A stretch of DNA of 64,000 nt from the NCBI GenBank assembly GCA_030533445.1, contig CM060064.1, positions 38,471,787 through 38,535,786 on the forward strand. The letters are read 5' to 3'. The stretch is from Cyprinodon diabolis. Taxonomy: Eukaryota > Chordata > Actinopteri > Cyprinodontiformes > Cyprinodontidae. Under the pieces are notes generated by a model. It did no database searches. It saw only the letters and a list, made by a program, of their open reading frames with translations, and had not been told where the DNA came from. Position numbers and translations under genes: made by a program. Positions 49,703-61,256 of this stretch are shown here, one piece after another (the first letter of the stretch is position 1; every line of letters begins with the position of its first letter).

Positions 49703-50539
49703 TATTTGGCACTTGCTAGACTGCTTTATTTCAATACTGCAGTCTAGTAACACAGTTCAGTAATAATTTGGAGGCTTTGGGTCACACTAAACTATTGATT
49801 TCTTTTTATGTTGCAACAGGTTGTATTTTGTTGAAGGTTCAGCAACCAATGCATTTATGAGCGAAGATTAAATATTTTTTTTATTATCTAACTGAACCGC
49901 AGTTCTAAGGCAGGACATGGGAAGGAAGAAAAAGGACAATCAATAGGATTTTAAGAAAAATGTAGATGTCCAGACACTTTTTTCAACTTGATAGGTACGG
50001 ATAAAAACATCTTCAGTTGGAAATTCTTATGTTATGATCAAGCTGTTTGCTTTGGACACATTTGTCTTTTTATCATGGCATTATTCACCACTTTAAATTC
50101 AATGTGAGTTAAAGATTTTTTCTTGTTATTTCAGTTTGAGATTAGGCAACTGTGATTAAAGATTATTTTAATAATTATTTGTGTTTAACTAACATTTTTG
50201 TCAGGGGCACAAGATAACTAAGTGATCTGTATTTGAAACCTGTAGTTCTAACATTAACACATAACTTTATGATCAGCATCATTAAATAAACTCTTGCGAT
50301 TCCTTCCTGCAAAACATAATGAGCCAGATCTTCAAAGATTCCAAATAAGGGGCACTAAATTGCAGATGCATTTTTTTTAGTAGGTGCAATAAGTGGGTAT
50401 ATTGTTGGTGATCTACAAAGATTATTAAGTAAATGTGAAAATTTGCCAACAGGTTTGGCTACGTTCCATTAAAATTAGCTGATTGAATTAAAGCTATGTA
50501 TTGGGAGGTTATGATGGTAAATATTGATGTTGCCCATTA
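49703..50539. other. AT-rich gene-free stretch
   Basis: Nothing recognised. Confidence 0.5.
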
Positions 50540-50544
50540 CTTTT

Positions 50545-50760
50545 CATTGGGGAGTCCTGATTAGGGCGTAAAGCTCGGAATCCTAAGGTTCTGAGTTGGA
50601 GCCCCACTCATAAAGACTGCTACTCTGGCTCTCTGAGCAAGTGGCTTAACCCCCGATTGCTCCCCAGGCGTTCCACGACAGCCCCCCACTGTTCCCCAAG
50701 GGGATGGGTTAAATGCAGAGGTAAATTCCTCCAATGTGAGAACAATAATGTTCAATTATT
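50545..50760 (+). mobile_element. tRNA-derived SINE-like element
   Basis: A tRNA-like head (GATTAGGGCGTAAAGCTCGG, then GGTTCTGAGTTGGAGCCCC, read as worn A and B boxes) is followed by a body ending GGGTTAAATGCAGAGGTAAA, a phrase common to fish SINE/LINE tails. It ends in AT-rich sequence without a clear duplication. Confidence 0.5.
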
Positions 50761-50899
50761 TTATAATTATTTGAAAAATACAAAAATAATAATTATAATA
50801 CAAAACAATATTTACATAGATATCCTATATCTAAGTACCACAAACAAAAGTACAAATAAAATTAAAAATAACAAAAAAAAGAGAAAGTTTGTGTGTCCT

Positions 50900-51285
50900 A
50901 AAAACAACCATCCAACCATTTTCTGCCATGCTTTATCCCTGCCGAGGACGCAAGGGGTGCTGTTACCTATCTCCAGCTGTCAATGTACAAGAAGCGGGTT
51001 ATAACCTGGACAGGTCGCCAGTGTATCGCAGGGTAACACAGAGACAAACAGGACAAACAGCCATTCACACACACACTTACACCTAAGGAGAATTTAGAGA
51101 CGCCAATTAACCTAAGAGTCATACTTTGGACTGTGGTAGGAAACTAGAGTACCCAGGGGGAACTCTTGCATGCTCAGGCATAACATGCAAACTCCAAGCA
51201 GAAATGACCGTAGGCCAGTAATCGAACCTTCTTGCTGCAAGGCAGCAGTGCTACCCATTGCACAACTGAGTAGCCGTGTCTTACA
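50900..51285 (-). mobile_element. SINE-like element, minus strand
   Basis: On the minus strand the head has GGGTAGCACTGCTGCC (A-box-like) and GGTTCGATTAC (B-box-like). The long body includes TTTGCATGTTATGCC- and GTCGCC/ACCTGTCCAGG-like blocks, and it closes at an AAATGGTTGGATGG-type tail. This is a very abundant fish family. No coding sequence is present. Confidence 0.6.
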
Positions 51286-52958
51286 ACAGAAATGTGAAGA
51301 ACACAACCCTGCTTCCTGCTTTGTTAAATCAAGGGAGAAAAAAAACCCCACTTCCATATTTGTTTGCAGGCTCTTTTGATATTAATTCTGTTATAAACAT
51401 ACCGGGATATGTTTAAATTTAGTAATTTCTTTGATTTAACTGTATAAAAATTGTCTGCTGTCCTGCTGCATTGATTTGTACCCACTTTCAAAGACACTTT
51501 TTCTTCATTAATATTACACTACTATTGTTCTTTTTGATTTTTATTTAGGCCGCAAATATTATGTCAGTTTGCACTTGACTGTTAAATATATAAAAACATA
51601 AGAAAAAAAATTGCTGCCACAATTGAATTATAGATTTGAAAAATCTCGCATGTGGTAAATGTTAACATTACATATCTATGCACCTTCTTTGAATATCTAC
51701 TTTGTGTCAAACACGTGCAAACTGGTTCCAGATAATCAGGTCATTTAATGACACACTGCCTTTCTTCGAACTGTTTCTCTCTTCAAAAAAAAAATCAGCA
51801 TTAACTGAGACATATTTAAAGTCTCTGGTTTTGTTTGGTAGAAGTGTATTGTTCGACACCAAACTAGTTCTAAACTTTAAAGAAAGGAAGTTATTTGTGC
51901 TGGGCTTGATTTCCTTCATGCCGCTTCTGGTTCTGCGTTTCAAAGGGGCCAGGAAGTGTAAATATCCAAGGATAACTACAAACAACAGAATAACAATTGC
52001 TCACATCAGATTGCATACTTTTGGGCTGAGTTAGTAAATCAAGGTTACTTTATTATTTTATGCCACCTGCAGGGAGTGGCAGTTTTACACTAATGTGGGA
52101 GACAGATCGGCCCCTGGTCCCTTGCTGATCTTTTTATGACTGACTCATAAGTGCCTGTTTTATCTCTCTATTGACTCAATATCTCAAATGGATAAGTTGT
52201 GTTGCTTCCTATTTGCTTTGGAAAAGGAGTGAGGCGTGAAAGCCGCAGTAAAGGCAGGGACACCTCTTGCTAATGCTGTTAGAGCTGCTCGGCAGCCCTG
52301 AGGGGCACTCTTAGCCCCCTCCCACTCCATCACAGATGGACCACACTCCGGCACTGTCTACTTAATGCTTCCAAGCTCTGTATCAGCTGTCAAATGAAAT
52401 ATTATCTCGACACTGTACAAACAAAGTAGCAATTACTTAGCAGGAGCTTCAACACAACAGTTGAAAGGAGCTTATTTGCCACAGGAAAGGATCGGGTTCT
52501 CATTAGGGAAGCTTTGACTCTTATCATTGTCACATGTTTATAAAGCAGAACTTCGATAAGAATTTTCACCATTTTCAGCTCTATTATCTAATACTGCAAA
52601 ATATAACTAACAAACAATGAAAAACAGCAGTATTATTCAGCTGCTTTGACACTTTTTAAAAAAAAATGTCTTTCTTTTCTTGACTTTAAAAATCAACGGG
52701 CAAGAATGTTGTGAAAGGCTTTTCTTTTAAAGCAAGAAAAGCAAAAGGTGTTTGATCTACTGAAAACATTTTCTTTTTCTCTTTGTTTTTCAAATCAGAT
52801 TAATCATTTTAAAATACATTCAAAACAACAATACCTCTGTTGAGTCATGTCCTGAGAAAAATAATTTCTTCAACATGTAAATGATAACTTTACCTCTTTC
52901 ACTGTGGCAACATAAAGAGAAGGATTATTTTCTGAAAAAAAATAAATAAATAAAAAAA

Positions 52959-52961
<3 letters not shown>
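51286..52961. other. Gene-free stretch with a possible conserved block
   Basis: No gene is supported. About 52060-52480 has balanced composition without simple repeats and an E-box-rich appearance (CAGCTG). It is a candidate for conserved noncoding sequence on composition only. Confidence 0.4.

Positions 52962-53018
<57 letters not shown>
52962..53018 (+). repeat. (TA)n microsatellite
   Basis: About 28 TA units, nearly pure. Confidence 0.96.
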
Positions 53019-53147
53019 GTGTGGAAATGTGGATTTGCTTTGAGAATATGTTGAGGATAAAATTTGATTTGTATCTATGCCAAAAGAGTTCCAGTTTTTG
53101 AAAAACTTTTTGGACTCCCATTCCAAATTAAAATCTTGTATTTAAAG

Positions 53148-53408
53148 AAAAGGGTAGAGGGGCTGCTCCTTCACATCGAGATGAGCCAGTTGAGGTGGCT
53201 CGGGCATCTGAAAAGGATCCCTCCTGGATGTCTCCCTGGTGAGGTTTTACAGGCACGTCCCACCCGGAGGAGGCCCATGGGGAGACCTAGGACACGCTGG
53301 AGGGACTATGGGATTCCCCCGGAGGAGCTGGCCCACGTAGCTGGGGAGAGGGACGTCTGGGCCTCCCTAGTGAAGCCTCTACCCCAGCGATCCAACCCCG
53401 TGTAGCGG
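53148..53408 (+). pseudogene. 3' end of LINE reverse-transcriptase ORF
   Basis: The frame to 53405 encodes LLLHIEMSQLRWLGHLKRIP followed by a [10 protein letters not shown] motif and a [12 protein letters not shown] end. This is the C-terminal tail common to fish non-LTR reverse-transcriptase proteins. The polymerase domain itself (with its FADD motif) is absent, so the copy is 5'-truncated, as is normal for LINE insertions. It ends directly in a GGAT tail. Compared with similar elements a stretch between RWRDY and GIPPEEL seems to be missing. The clade is not certain (L2, CR1 or Rex1-like). Confidence 0.72.
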
Positions 53409-53479
53409 AAGAAGATGGATGGATGGATGGATGGATGGATGGATGGATGGATGGATGGATGGATGGATGGATGGATGGA
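53409..53479 (+). repeat. (GGAT)n tail of LINE
   Basis: About 17 copies of GGAT follow the LINE stop codon. They form the 3' tandem tail of the insertion at 53148-53408. Confidence 0.93.
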
Positions 53480-53763
53480 AAAAAGAACAACCCAAGCCTG
53501 TGGTACGATGACAAAACACTTTGCCCTACCACTTTTTAACTGCTGTTTTTAACTTTGTTCTCAAACATTACTGCATCATTATTGTTAAATAATACAGTTC
53601 AACCAAAGTTTTGTCATATTATGTGGTAACACCCAGGTCTGATGACTGTAGACCCTTGTAGAATCCAGAAATCAACTTAACAGAGACTAGCTGTATATTA
53701 GAACATGAAGCAGGAAGTAAGAAATCTAAATTCACTGACAAATTATCCAAAGTTACTGACACC

Positions 53764-54836
53764 CAGTGTTGGGAAAGTTCTCTTTCTACGTGAACTAGTT
53801 AAAAGTTCAGTTCACAAATTTTAAAATGAATTAGTTCAGTTCATAGTTCATAATTCAAAATTTTGAACTAAGTTCATAGTTCAAAAAAAGGAACTAGTTC
53901 ATAGTTCTTATTTTTTCACATATTGCTCAATTACACCATAGCCTACTGTAGAACCACAGACAGCAATTATTTTATCAGTTGTAACACTGAAACTGTGCGT
54001 GCGATTTCATCTTCATATCCAGTTTTGAATCCTTATCCAACCAGGGTTTACATTAGCATTGAGGGGACAGCATTTCCCCATTGTTGCTTTAATGTTTTGT
54101 TGCTGTCCATTCACTTCACACTAGTAGCAGCTGCAGTTTTCACCCCAACAGTATATTCTCAAAAACATAAGGAAAAATGTGTTGCTTGAATGGTCTTTTT
54201 TTATGAGGAATTTTTAAAAGAAAAACAGGAAAGTAGTCTTTAAGGTGCAAATGTTTTTTTAATGTTAATAATTTTTTCCATTTGAAATCCCATTTCAGTA
54301 CATACTAAAAAGGAATACTGGAATCCTGGAAAATTATACCAGGCAGGTTTAAGTGCAGATTTTTTTACTGAAAGCCGGCGTGCAAAGTTTGCAGAGAAAT
54401 GTAAGATTGTTGCCATCATCCTCACCGACCACCTGGTCATAAAACTGTTTTAAGTGATCATACTGCTGCTTTGTCACATCCACGGTCTCCTCCATGCTGC
54501 TGTGGCTTCCACGCTGCATTTTGTTTTGATGACGCACGCGGCTGTAGGCTACGACACTGGTAGCTGGTGTTGCCAGATTGGGTGTTTTTCCCGCTACATA
54601 TTAAGGCCTGTTTACGGTGTGATTTAGCCGGGGTTTCGCCTGGAGGGCTCTATAGATATTTGGCAACCTATTGAAGGAAGTTGAACTGAGAGAGCGTGCC
54701 GTTCACAGACACCAGAATGAACGAGTTCACAATAACGTTCATTAGGCAGTAATACAATATGTTCAGTTCACGTTCGCCCAAAATATGAACGAGTTCATGA
54801 ACTTTCGTTCAATGAACGCGTTCAGGCACAACACTG
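53764..54836 (-). mobile_element. hAT-type element with 8-bp duplication
   Basis: This 1073-bp element begins CAGTGTTGGGAAAGTTC and ends GGCACAACACTG. It is flanked by the exact 8-bp duplication CTGACACC (53756-53763 and 54837-54844). Subterminal regions are dense in GTTCA/TGAAC motifs in both orientations. It keeps an N-terminal piece of a transposase on the minus strand at 54349-54537 but no catalytic core. Confidence 0.9.
54349..54537 (-). pseudogene. N-terminal BED-finger fragment of hAT transposase
   Basis: A 62-residue frame includes TKQQYDHLKQFYDQ and then LTFLCKLCTPAFSKK. The CxxC pair in this context is the first half of a BED-type zinc finger, the DNA-binding start of hAT transposases. 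The His pair that should complete the finger is not in frame. The dimerisation and ribonuclease-H parts are absent. Confidence 0.5.
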
Positions 54837-54844
54837 CTGACACC

Positions 54845-55189
54845 TACTGTATTAGTCCAGAAAGGGTTTGAAGCAATTTGTAAGGTTTTGGAAATGGACC
54901 CTAGGTGGAAGTTCAACTGAAGAAACTGATTGCTCTCCTACATCCACCTGCGACACAGCTAATCAGTTTTGAACCACACCTCCACAAAAGTCAACTGGCA
55001 TCCAAAGCTCATCTTAAAAGGCCTCCGATCCGCACTTGTCTGCTCCTATGGGCAGGCGGCGGATGTGCTGTGTGACTTCATTCAGATGACAAAGTTTCCA
55101 CCCACCTCCAGTCCTTCCCCCACAATCCTATCATTCCTCCGGGTCTCTTACTGCCTTCCCTGTCTCATCTCAACCGGTCTGGCAAAAGA
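54845..55189. other. Spacer with unassigned repeat-like sequence
   Basis: It probably belongs in part to the same LINE-tail family that starts to be recognisable at 55190. A 135-residue ORF crossing it is not coding. Confidence 0.35.
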
Positions 55190-55380
55190 CCGCCATGATG
55201 AGCCTGGTTCTGCCAGAGGTTTCTTCCCAATGGGGAGTTTTTCCTCTCCACTATTGCTCCATGCTTGCTCATCATGGACAGGTTCTCTCAACCTGTATTA
55301 TCCATCTGGACTTCCATCTTCCAGGTCCCTGCGTGAAGCTCTAGTATCAGCTCACGCAATCCACTGGATCTCCTAATAAA
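55190..55380 (+). mobile_element. Fragment of the 10.3-kb LINE 3' family, plus strand
   Basis: ATGAGCCTGGTTCTGCCAG, GAGGTTTCTTCCC and GGGAGTTTTTCCTCTCC match the minus-strand copies at 10339-10745 and 21455-21850. It ends near TAATAAAGC without a tandem tail. Confidence 0.58.
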
Positions 55381-55799
55381 GCTCACCATACCGTCTCTCC
55401 AGCAGTCTACAGACTGACCAACTTCATCTATCTCCACTCCACCGCCAGTTTCAGGCCTGGGGGGAAACAGCCCTATTCTTTGCTCCTGCCGAGATCTAAG
55501 CACCAAAGACAAAGTAATTGTATCAATACATTTCTCCTAATTGTCTTTTCTCTTCGTGTGAGTTTTTCAGATTGAACTTTCCATTGTTGTAAGTAAAGGG
55601 GTACGAAAGCTGCTCAGGCAGAATGGGACTAAATACTCTGCCATAAGGGCTGTATGATGAGCTGTTCTCTCTTTGCAAAGACATGATGAATAAAGTGCAG
55701 ACTGAGTGAAATCCATCGATCTTCATTTATTTAACTAGAATATATAGTGGAATTATTTTTCCCCACTACAGTAACCTTTACAAAAAAAACAGCCAGATG
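55381..55799. other. Gene-free spacer
   Basis: Nothing recognised. Confidence 0.5.
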
Positions 55800-56352
55800 C
55801 CCCTATATGAATTGAAAGCTCAATTTTTCGACTATTTCGAAAAATTCTTGGAGATAGGGCCTTGTAAGAGGGAGGACTTGTTGGTCTCCGTCTCCATCTC
55901 CCGAGACGCTCTCGCCTGTGTCCGACCTTTCAGACATTTCAACATCTTTTTCTGAATCCGTCATTGTAGCATGGCATAGACAATTCATGTTTGCAGTTTG
56001 AAGAACACCTGCTTGCTTCTGTTGATTTCCTTTAGCTAACCAATGAGTGTTTGCATTATATGACTCATCCAATTACACTAGTTTTCACTAGATATGGATG
56101 GCGTCAATGATCCGCATTGGATGGCGCACCTGACGTGAAATAAATATTTATAAACATTAAACCAAAGCCAAGAGTAACGAGTAACGTTTGTTTTAAAAAT
56201 GTAAGGAATAGAAAGTACAGATACTTGTGTGAAAATATGAGTAGAAGTCAGAAGTACGAAGAAAAATAAGTAACTAAGTAAAGTATAGATACCTAAAAAC
56301 TGTACTTACGTACAGTAACAAAGTATTTGTACTTCGTTTCTTGACACCTCTG
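55800..56352 (-). mobile_element. hAT remnant, 5' end with transposase N-terminus
   Basis: On the minus strand it begins CAGAGGTGTCAAGAAACG with AAGTACTT-type subterminal repeats, the start of a hAT element. From 56072 to 55803 an 89-residue frame contains MTDSEKDVEMSERS and RPYLQEFFEI, like the acidic leader and the start of the zinc-finger region in hAT transposases. The other end and the catalytic region are missing, and no second ATTATGAT duplication was found to the left. Confidence 0.55.
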
Positions 56353-58725
56353 ATTATGATGACACATTTAAAGGGTGAAATATGAGGTTCTATTGTGTAG
56401 GATTGTGGCTTAATTTATCAAAGGAATTTGAACTATTTCATTTATGGGTTTATGAACTTAGAAAGTGAACCACAAACATGGCCAAGTTAATTTTCCTCTG
56501 TGTGCCCTGAACTTTAAGCTTGTTCTTTTTAATTATGAGCTGGAAAAACATTTGTCTCCAGGTCCAAATGCTTTTTTATCTATAGGAAATGGTAAGTGTT
56601 CAGGTTGTCCTAGCAGAATGTAACTGTTTTCCAGCCAGGTGCTTTCCTTTTAACAGCCCTGGAACTGAATTAAGATGTAGTAATTTAGAGTTTGCTTAAA
56701 ACATGATGAAAACATACCAAGCCTAAATATTTTAACAGCTTATGTTACAAACACAAACTAGTGCATTAATGTAAAGAAAAATATATATTACTTTCAATAT
56801 TTTTGTATACAGTACAGATACACGGTGTATTTATTATCTATAAATTAGTTATTCAAATAGGTTCAACTGAGTGCTCTTTAAAATGTGTGATTTATTAAAC
56901 TAGTCATAAAATGTACGCTAAGATAACCTTAAAAAGATAATATTCATGTATTTGTTTCCACATGAAAAGAATATTCCAGCAACTAATTTAGGAAATATTT
57001 TAATACCAGGAAAAGGCTTCACAAATTGAATGAAAAATTAAATAAAAATAAAAAATAAAAACACCTTTGTACTTTCCTATCATTAATTACTGCTGGATTG
57101 TATTAGCACCATGCAGAGTGGTAAATATAAAAGTCTTACGGACCTGGGTTGATTAAATTCCACTCATAGAGAAAAGTCCTTCTGTTTGCTATGCTATTGT
57201 AAAAGTCTTCAAAGAACCATGAGCTGGGTGTTATACTCAGTACATGCCATTCATAACTCAGTAATTATTCACTTTACAAGGTCTTCCTCTGAAGTGCATT
57301 TAGAATAAGGCTCACTTAAACACCTGACAAAATAACACACATTTTTTGACGAGTCTCACATATGTTACCGACAGCAACGTATTGCCATGGTGAAGCATTA
57401 AAAATAAATCTTTACACCAAGAAACCCGCTGATAGCAGTACGTTATCTAAGCTGTTATATTCAAATACTGGAAATAAAACTGTATAAGAAACCTGGTCAG
57501 AACAACATGCATATGTCTAATGTAAGAACATTTGTTGTTTGCTTTAATCTATTTTTATTTTCTTTAACATTTTCCAATTCTCCAACATTGGTCTCCTGTT
57601 ACACTGTTAAACAGTTTAATCTAATGCTCTCAGGTTATCACACAAATAGAACAGAAAGTTCAGAAAAATGATGAACAAATGACAAATACCTTTCAGTAGC
57701 AGCATTAGCTACAAGTTAATACGAGAAATTTAAATTATTTTATTGTTTTTTTATTTGGTTTTCAGAAGCTTAACCAGATAAAATCTAAAGTTTGCTTTGC
57801 ATTTGTATTCATGAATGTCCCCGCAGTATTATGCTGCCATCACCATGATTCTCTCTTCGGAATGGAGTATTCGTTTTCCAGCAAACATAGAATCTCATGA
57901 TGTAATTTGAAAAACGCAGCCAATATCCAGGTTGTGCAATACATGATTGGTGGCATATTTTAAGCATGACTTCCTTCATATTTCTTTAAACAATTCCTTT
58001 TTTCTTACATGAAGGCACAACAGCCAAGCGTTCTGCTTGACTGACCTGATGAAATAGGTTAACCAGCAAGTCTTGAAACCTTTGCAGTTTGTACATGTTA
58101 TTAAGGTTTTACAATGAATGGATTCTCTTCCTGATGCTGAATTTTAACAAATGTCTTCTGAAAAACCTCTGGAACCTTCACCAAGCAGCTCAATTTATAC
58201 TGCCATCATAATACCCACAGGTATGCAATCTTTAACAAAAAAAATTATAAATCAAAATATGCTAAATTAAAATTATGTAAAGTTATACATGTTATAAATT
58301 TGCATTGTTCTGACATAGAAATGGTTTTAATTTTACAAAATGAATAAAGTTTAGCATTATAATTTAGTTTGCCCTCGTTCAGCTTTTAAGAGAAAAAAAG
58401 GCCCTTTTCTCTGACTAATGGTAAAAAACCATTTTGGTGTTACTGTGTGGTTGGACGTAACGCTTAAAATAAATGGAATAAAAAAGAAAACCATGCAAGA
58501 AAATAACAATGCATATTAAGAAGATTAAGAATGTTTTTTTCTTTTCGTTTGTCCCTTTATGCTTGCTACAGGGCAGCTGTTTGCACCATGGCAAACAGAG
58601 CAAAGTTCGGGTAAACTTGTCGTTTTTCTGCTCCAAGGAATTGTGCGGCCAGCAGCTGGCAGGTGCAGAAGTTTATCACAAACCCAGAAATAATTGAAAG
58701 CGACAACTGGCAGCACCACAAATGA
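56353..58725. other. AT-rich gene-free stretch
   Basis: Nothing recognised except short homopolymer and AAAAT runs at about 57035-57060. Confidence 0.5.
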
Positions 58726-58731
58726 TTTATT
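58726..58731 (-). promoter_or_regulatory. Possible poly(A) signal for exon candidate
   Basis: TTTATT on the plus strand is AATAAA on the minus strand, 65 bp after the stop codon of the exon candidate at 58796-59025. AATAAA is frequent by chance in AT-rich DNA. Confidence 0.25.
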
Positions 58732-58795
58732 AGTCTTTTACTCAGCTCCTAACCATCCTCGGGGCTGGAATCAATTATTCACCGACTATGTGTCT

Positions 58796-59025
58796 TCAAA
58801 TCATTAATTCTAATGTGAGGAGCCAAACTCTGTCCCACTCCATGTAGTTCCTCATGTACCAGGCCTTGGACTTGTTCCACAGGGTTCTACTCTGTTGAGC
58901 AGACATCTGCAACAGAGCATCCAGAAGAGGCAAAGTGAATGTTTCTGTCTCAAACAGGGTCACACTGTGTGGCTTTGCAGTTTTTTGAGGGCCAAGAGCC
59001 AGACAAAGATGTGTACAAAAGGCTT
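58796..59025 (-). CDS. Candidate terminal coding exon, unrecognised protein
   Basis: On the minus strand a TGTGTTTTTTATAG acceptor-like site, pyrimidine-rich up to the AG, precedes a frame of about 76 codons that ends in TGA at 58798-58796. The residues look coding: AFCTHLCLALGPQ near the start and WYMRNYMEWDRVWLLTLEL at the end, with several Trp, Cys and Tyr and no low complexity. The exon would enter in phase 1. The flanking 58580-58800 sequence is also of balanced composition. I do not recognise the family. The exon may be the 3' end of a host gene whose other exons lie to the right beyond the window, or a fragment of a retrocopy or transposon. No other exon is seen in the window. Confidence 0.4.
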
Positions 59026-59038
59026 CTATAAAAAACAC

Positions 59039-59516
59039 ATCTCAATCATTTATATTCATATCACAATTCCAAGCCTTTTAATTTAATATTCAGGTGATTT
59101 GAATTCATCGCTAGTGCAGCTCAGGTTAAAAGCTTGGAAACAACAAATAACGTATTCAAGTATTAATTCATCAGTGTAATACCTTCATTAAAAAATCCAT
59201 TCATAACCAGTCTGTTTGGATACACCAGTTAGTTTTATGATTTTAATTATGATTGTGAGTGTTTCTTTTTTTACTTCCACACAAACCTTTACTCCAACAT
59301 ACTTTCAATTTACTTGATGTAAAGGCCTCTATTTTTAGGACTCACTGGGGAAACTATTAGAATCTGTGCATCTATCCAACCATTTATTGTTGCAAAAGTT
59401 GTCATAGCTTTTGAAATGTTTCACCTTAAAACCACAAACTTCAATGTAACTTCAATTGTGACTTAAATACATAAATCAGTAAACAATTACAACGTTTTTC
59501 TTTAAAATAAAAAATC
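59039..59516. other. AT-rich gene-free stretch
   Basis: Nothing recognised. If the exon candidate is real this would be intron. Confidence 0.45.
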
Positions 59517-61256
59517 TGCCGCTCCCCTCCCCCCACATCCGGATTTTAGGTTCACTTATGGGGTCATCCGATAGTCCCGGGACCAACCACCGGTGTCACC
59601 GGGTTTTTGGTCCTGGTATTATTGGATGTGAGTGTTATGTGTGAATGTGTGTCCGCGTTGTTATTTTCTTTATTTATTATTATTATTTTATTCAATTTTT
59701 TATTTTTTTATTTTTTTCTCTGTGGTACGAGTGGGGGCACTAGGGAGGGAAGGCTTGATTGAGATGGTGTGTTTTTTTTTTTTTTTTTGTTTTTTTCTCC
59801 CAGGTTGGGGTCTCAACCGCACCCTCTCCCAAATACATCTCAAGTCTCAGTGCGGAGCCCATTCCCCCCGTCCTGCTCTCCCTCCGCTGGCTGGGGTCGG
59901 GGCTCACCGGTGCACTGGTGGAGCTCGGGGTCTGGGGGTGGATGCCTGGGGGGCTGCTGGCTCATTCCTTGCGGCCAGCCGGGGCTTTGCTGGGGCTCCT
60001 GTCTGGGGGTCGGGTGCCCTTGGGGCCTCGGATCCCTGGGGCCCGGGACTGGATCCACTTCGGGGTGGGGCTGGCTGTTGTTCGGGGATTTTCGGTGTCG
60101 GTGCCGGTGCCTTCGCTACGATGCCGGTTCCTGGGCGGTGTTTTTTTTTTCCTATGCCGGTTCTATGGTATCGGTTCGGGGGGGGGGGGAGCTTCACGGC
60201 ATGGTGGGGTGCGGGTGTTGGGTCCTGTTTTGGGCTCCGGTTTTTCCGCTCGCACTTCTCCTCTTGCATATTTATTTTAATTGTAATTATTAATTTATTA
60301 ATTAATTAATTTATTTACATATTTATTTATTTATTAATTTTTTTATTTTATTTTATTTTTTTTCTTTCTTTTCTTTTTCTTCCTCGGTGGGGGGGACCGG
60401 TTGCGGGCGGGTCGGTGTCTGGTGTCCACTGTCGCATTGGAGGGGCTCCTTTTTTTTTTTTTTTTCTTTTTTTTTTCTTTGGGGGGTATGGCATGTCTGT
60501 GGGGGGCGTACGTGGCTGTGCTGCTTTGGCTTCGTCGGGTGGGGGAGCGGCGTGGTTCGCTCCGCTCTGGCTTTGTGCTGCCCCTCGGGCTGCTGGGGGG
60601 AAGGGGTGGTTGCGCCGGCTGCGGTCTGCTCTTCTTGCGGTTTTGCGCCGGGCGGCTTTTCTGCTCTTGGGTTGATTCTGTGCGCGGTGTGTTGCGTTGT
60701 GCGCTGTTGGCGTCGGTCTTGGTGGGGTGGGGCTGCGCTTTTGGCCGGGGGGGCGTTTTGGGGGGGTCCGCGGCGGATGTGCGTGGGCGCCGGCCGCGGG
60801 CGGGGCCGCCTGTGTGTTTTTCCTGGGTGGTGCGGTCGCGGTGGGTGGTGCGGTCGCGGTGGGTGTTGCGGCCGGTCACCGGGGCTTGGTGCCGGGGGGC
60901 GGGGCGTGTTTCGGTGCTCTGTGGGGCTGGGGCGTTTCGGTCGGTGCTGTGGGGGGGCTGGTGTTCGGTGCCCGGCCCTACTTCAGGGTGGCCGGCTGCC
61001 GGCGGGGCCCGCGGACTCTTCCCCACGGCTCCCCGGGCGCCGGCATGGCGGTGGCTGGGGGGCTTCTTCGTGGCTGTCTCTCCTCCTCCCTTGGTGGGGG
61101 TCTGATTTCCGGGGCTGGCCCCGCCTTGGTGCCTTCGCTTCTGGGGTCCCTTTGGGCGCCTGGGGCTTTGGGTCTCCCGGCGCTGGACTCAGTGCTCTGG
61201 GGGGTGTGCCTCTCCGGCTCTCCACAACCACTGTTGAGCATTTTTTCTATGGTTAA
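59517..61256. repeat. Keto-rich (G/T) GC island, probable unclassified repeat
   Basis: The plus strand is strongly G- and T-rich and poor in A for about 1.7 kb, with runs of up to about 13 G and up to about 18 T. The block has sharp edges against AT-rich DNA. Several overlapping frames stay open on the plus strand (for example 60387-61256, 60401-61105, 60697-61386) and on the minus strand (60343-61026). This is expected when stop codons are rare by composition and argues against any one being a gene. An imperfect inverted repeat (GGGACCAACCACCGGTG against CACCGGGTTTTTGGTCC) lies at about 59578-59613. I believe sequences of this kind recur in fish genomes, but cannot name a family. Confidence 0.6.

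Noticed and set aside
50545..50760. Possible functional tRNA gene
   Set aside because: The A and B boxes are worn and there is no cloverleaf or terminator. It fits a SINE head better.
54969..55376. 135-residue plus-strand ORF
   Set aside because: It crosses a LINE 3' untranslated fragment that also occurs at 10.3 and 21.5 kb in the other orientation.
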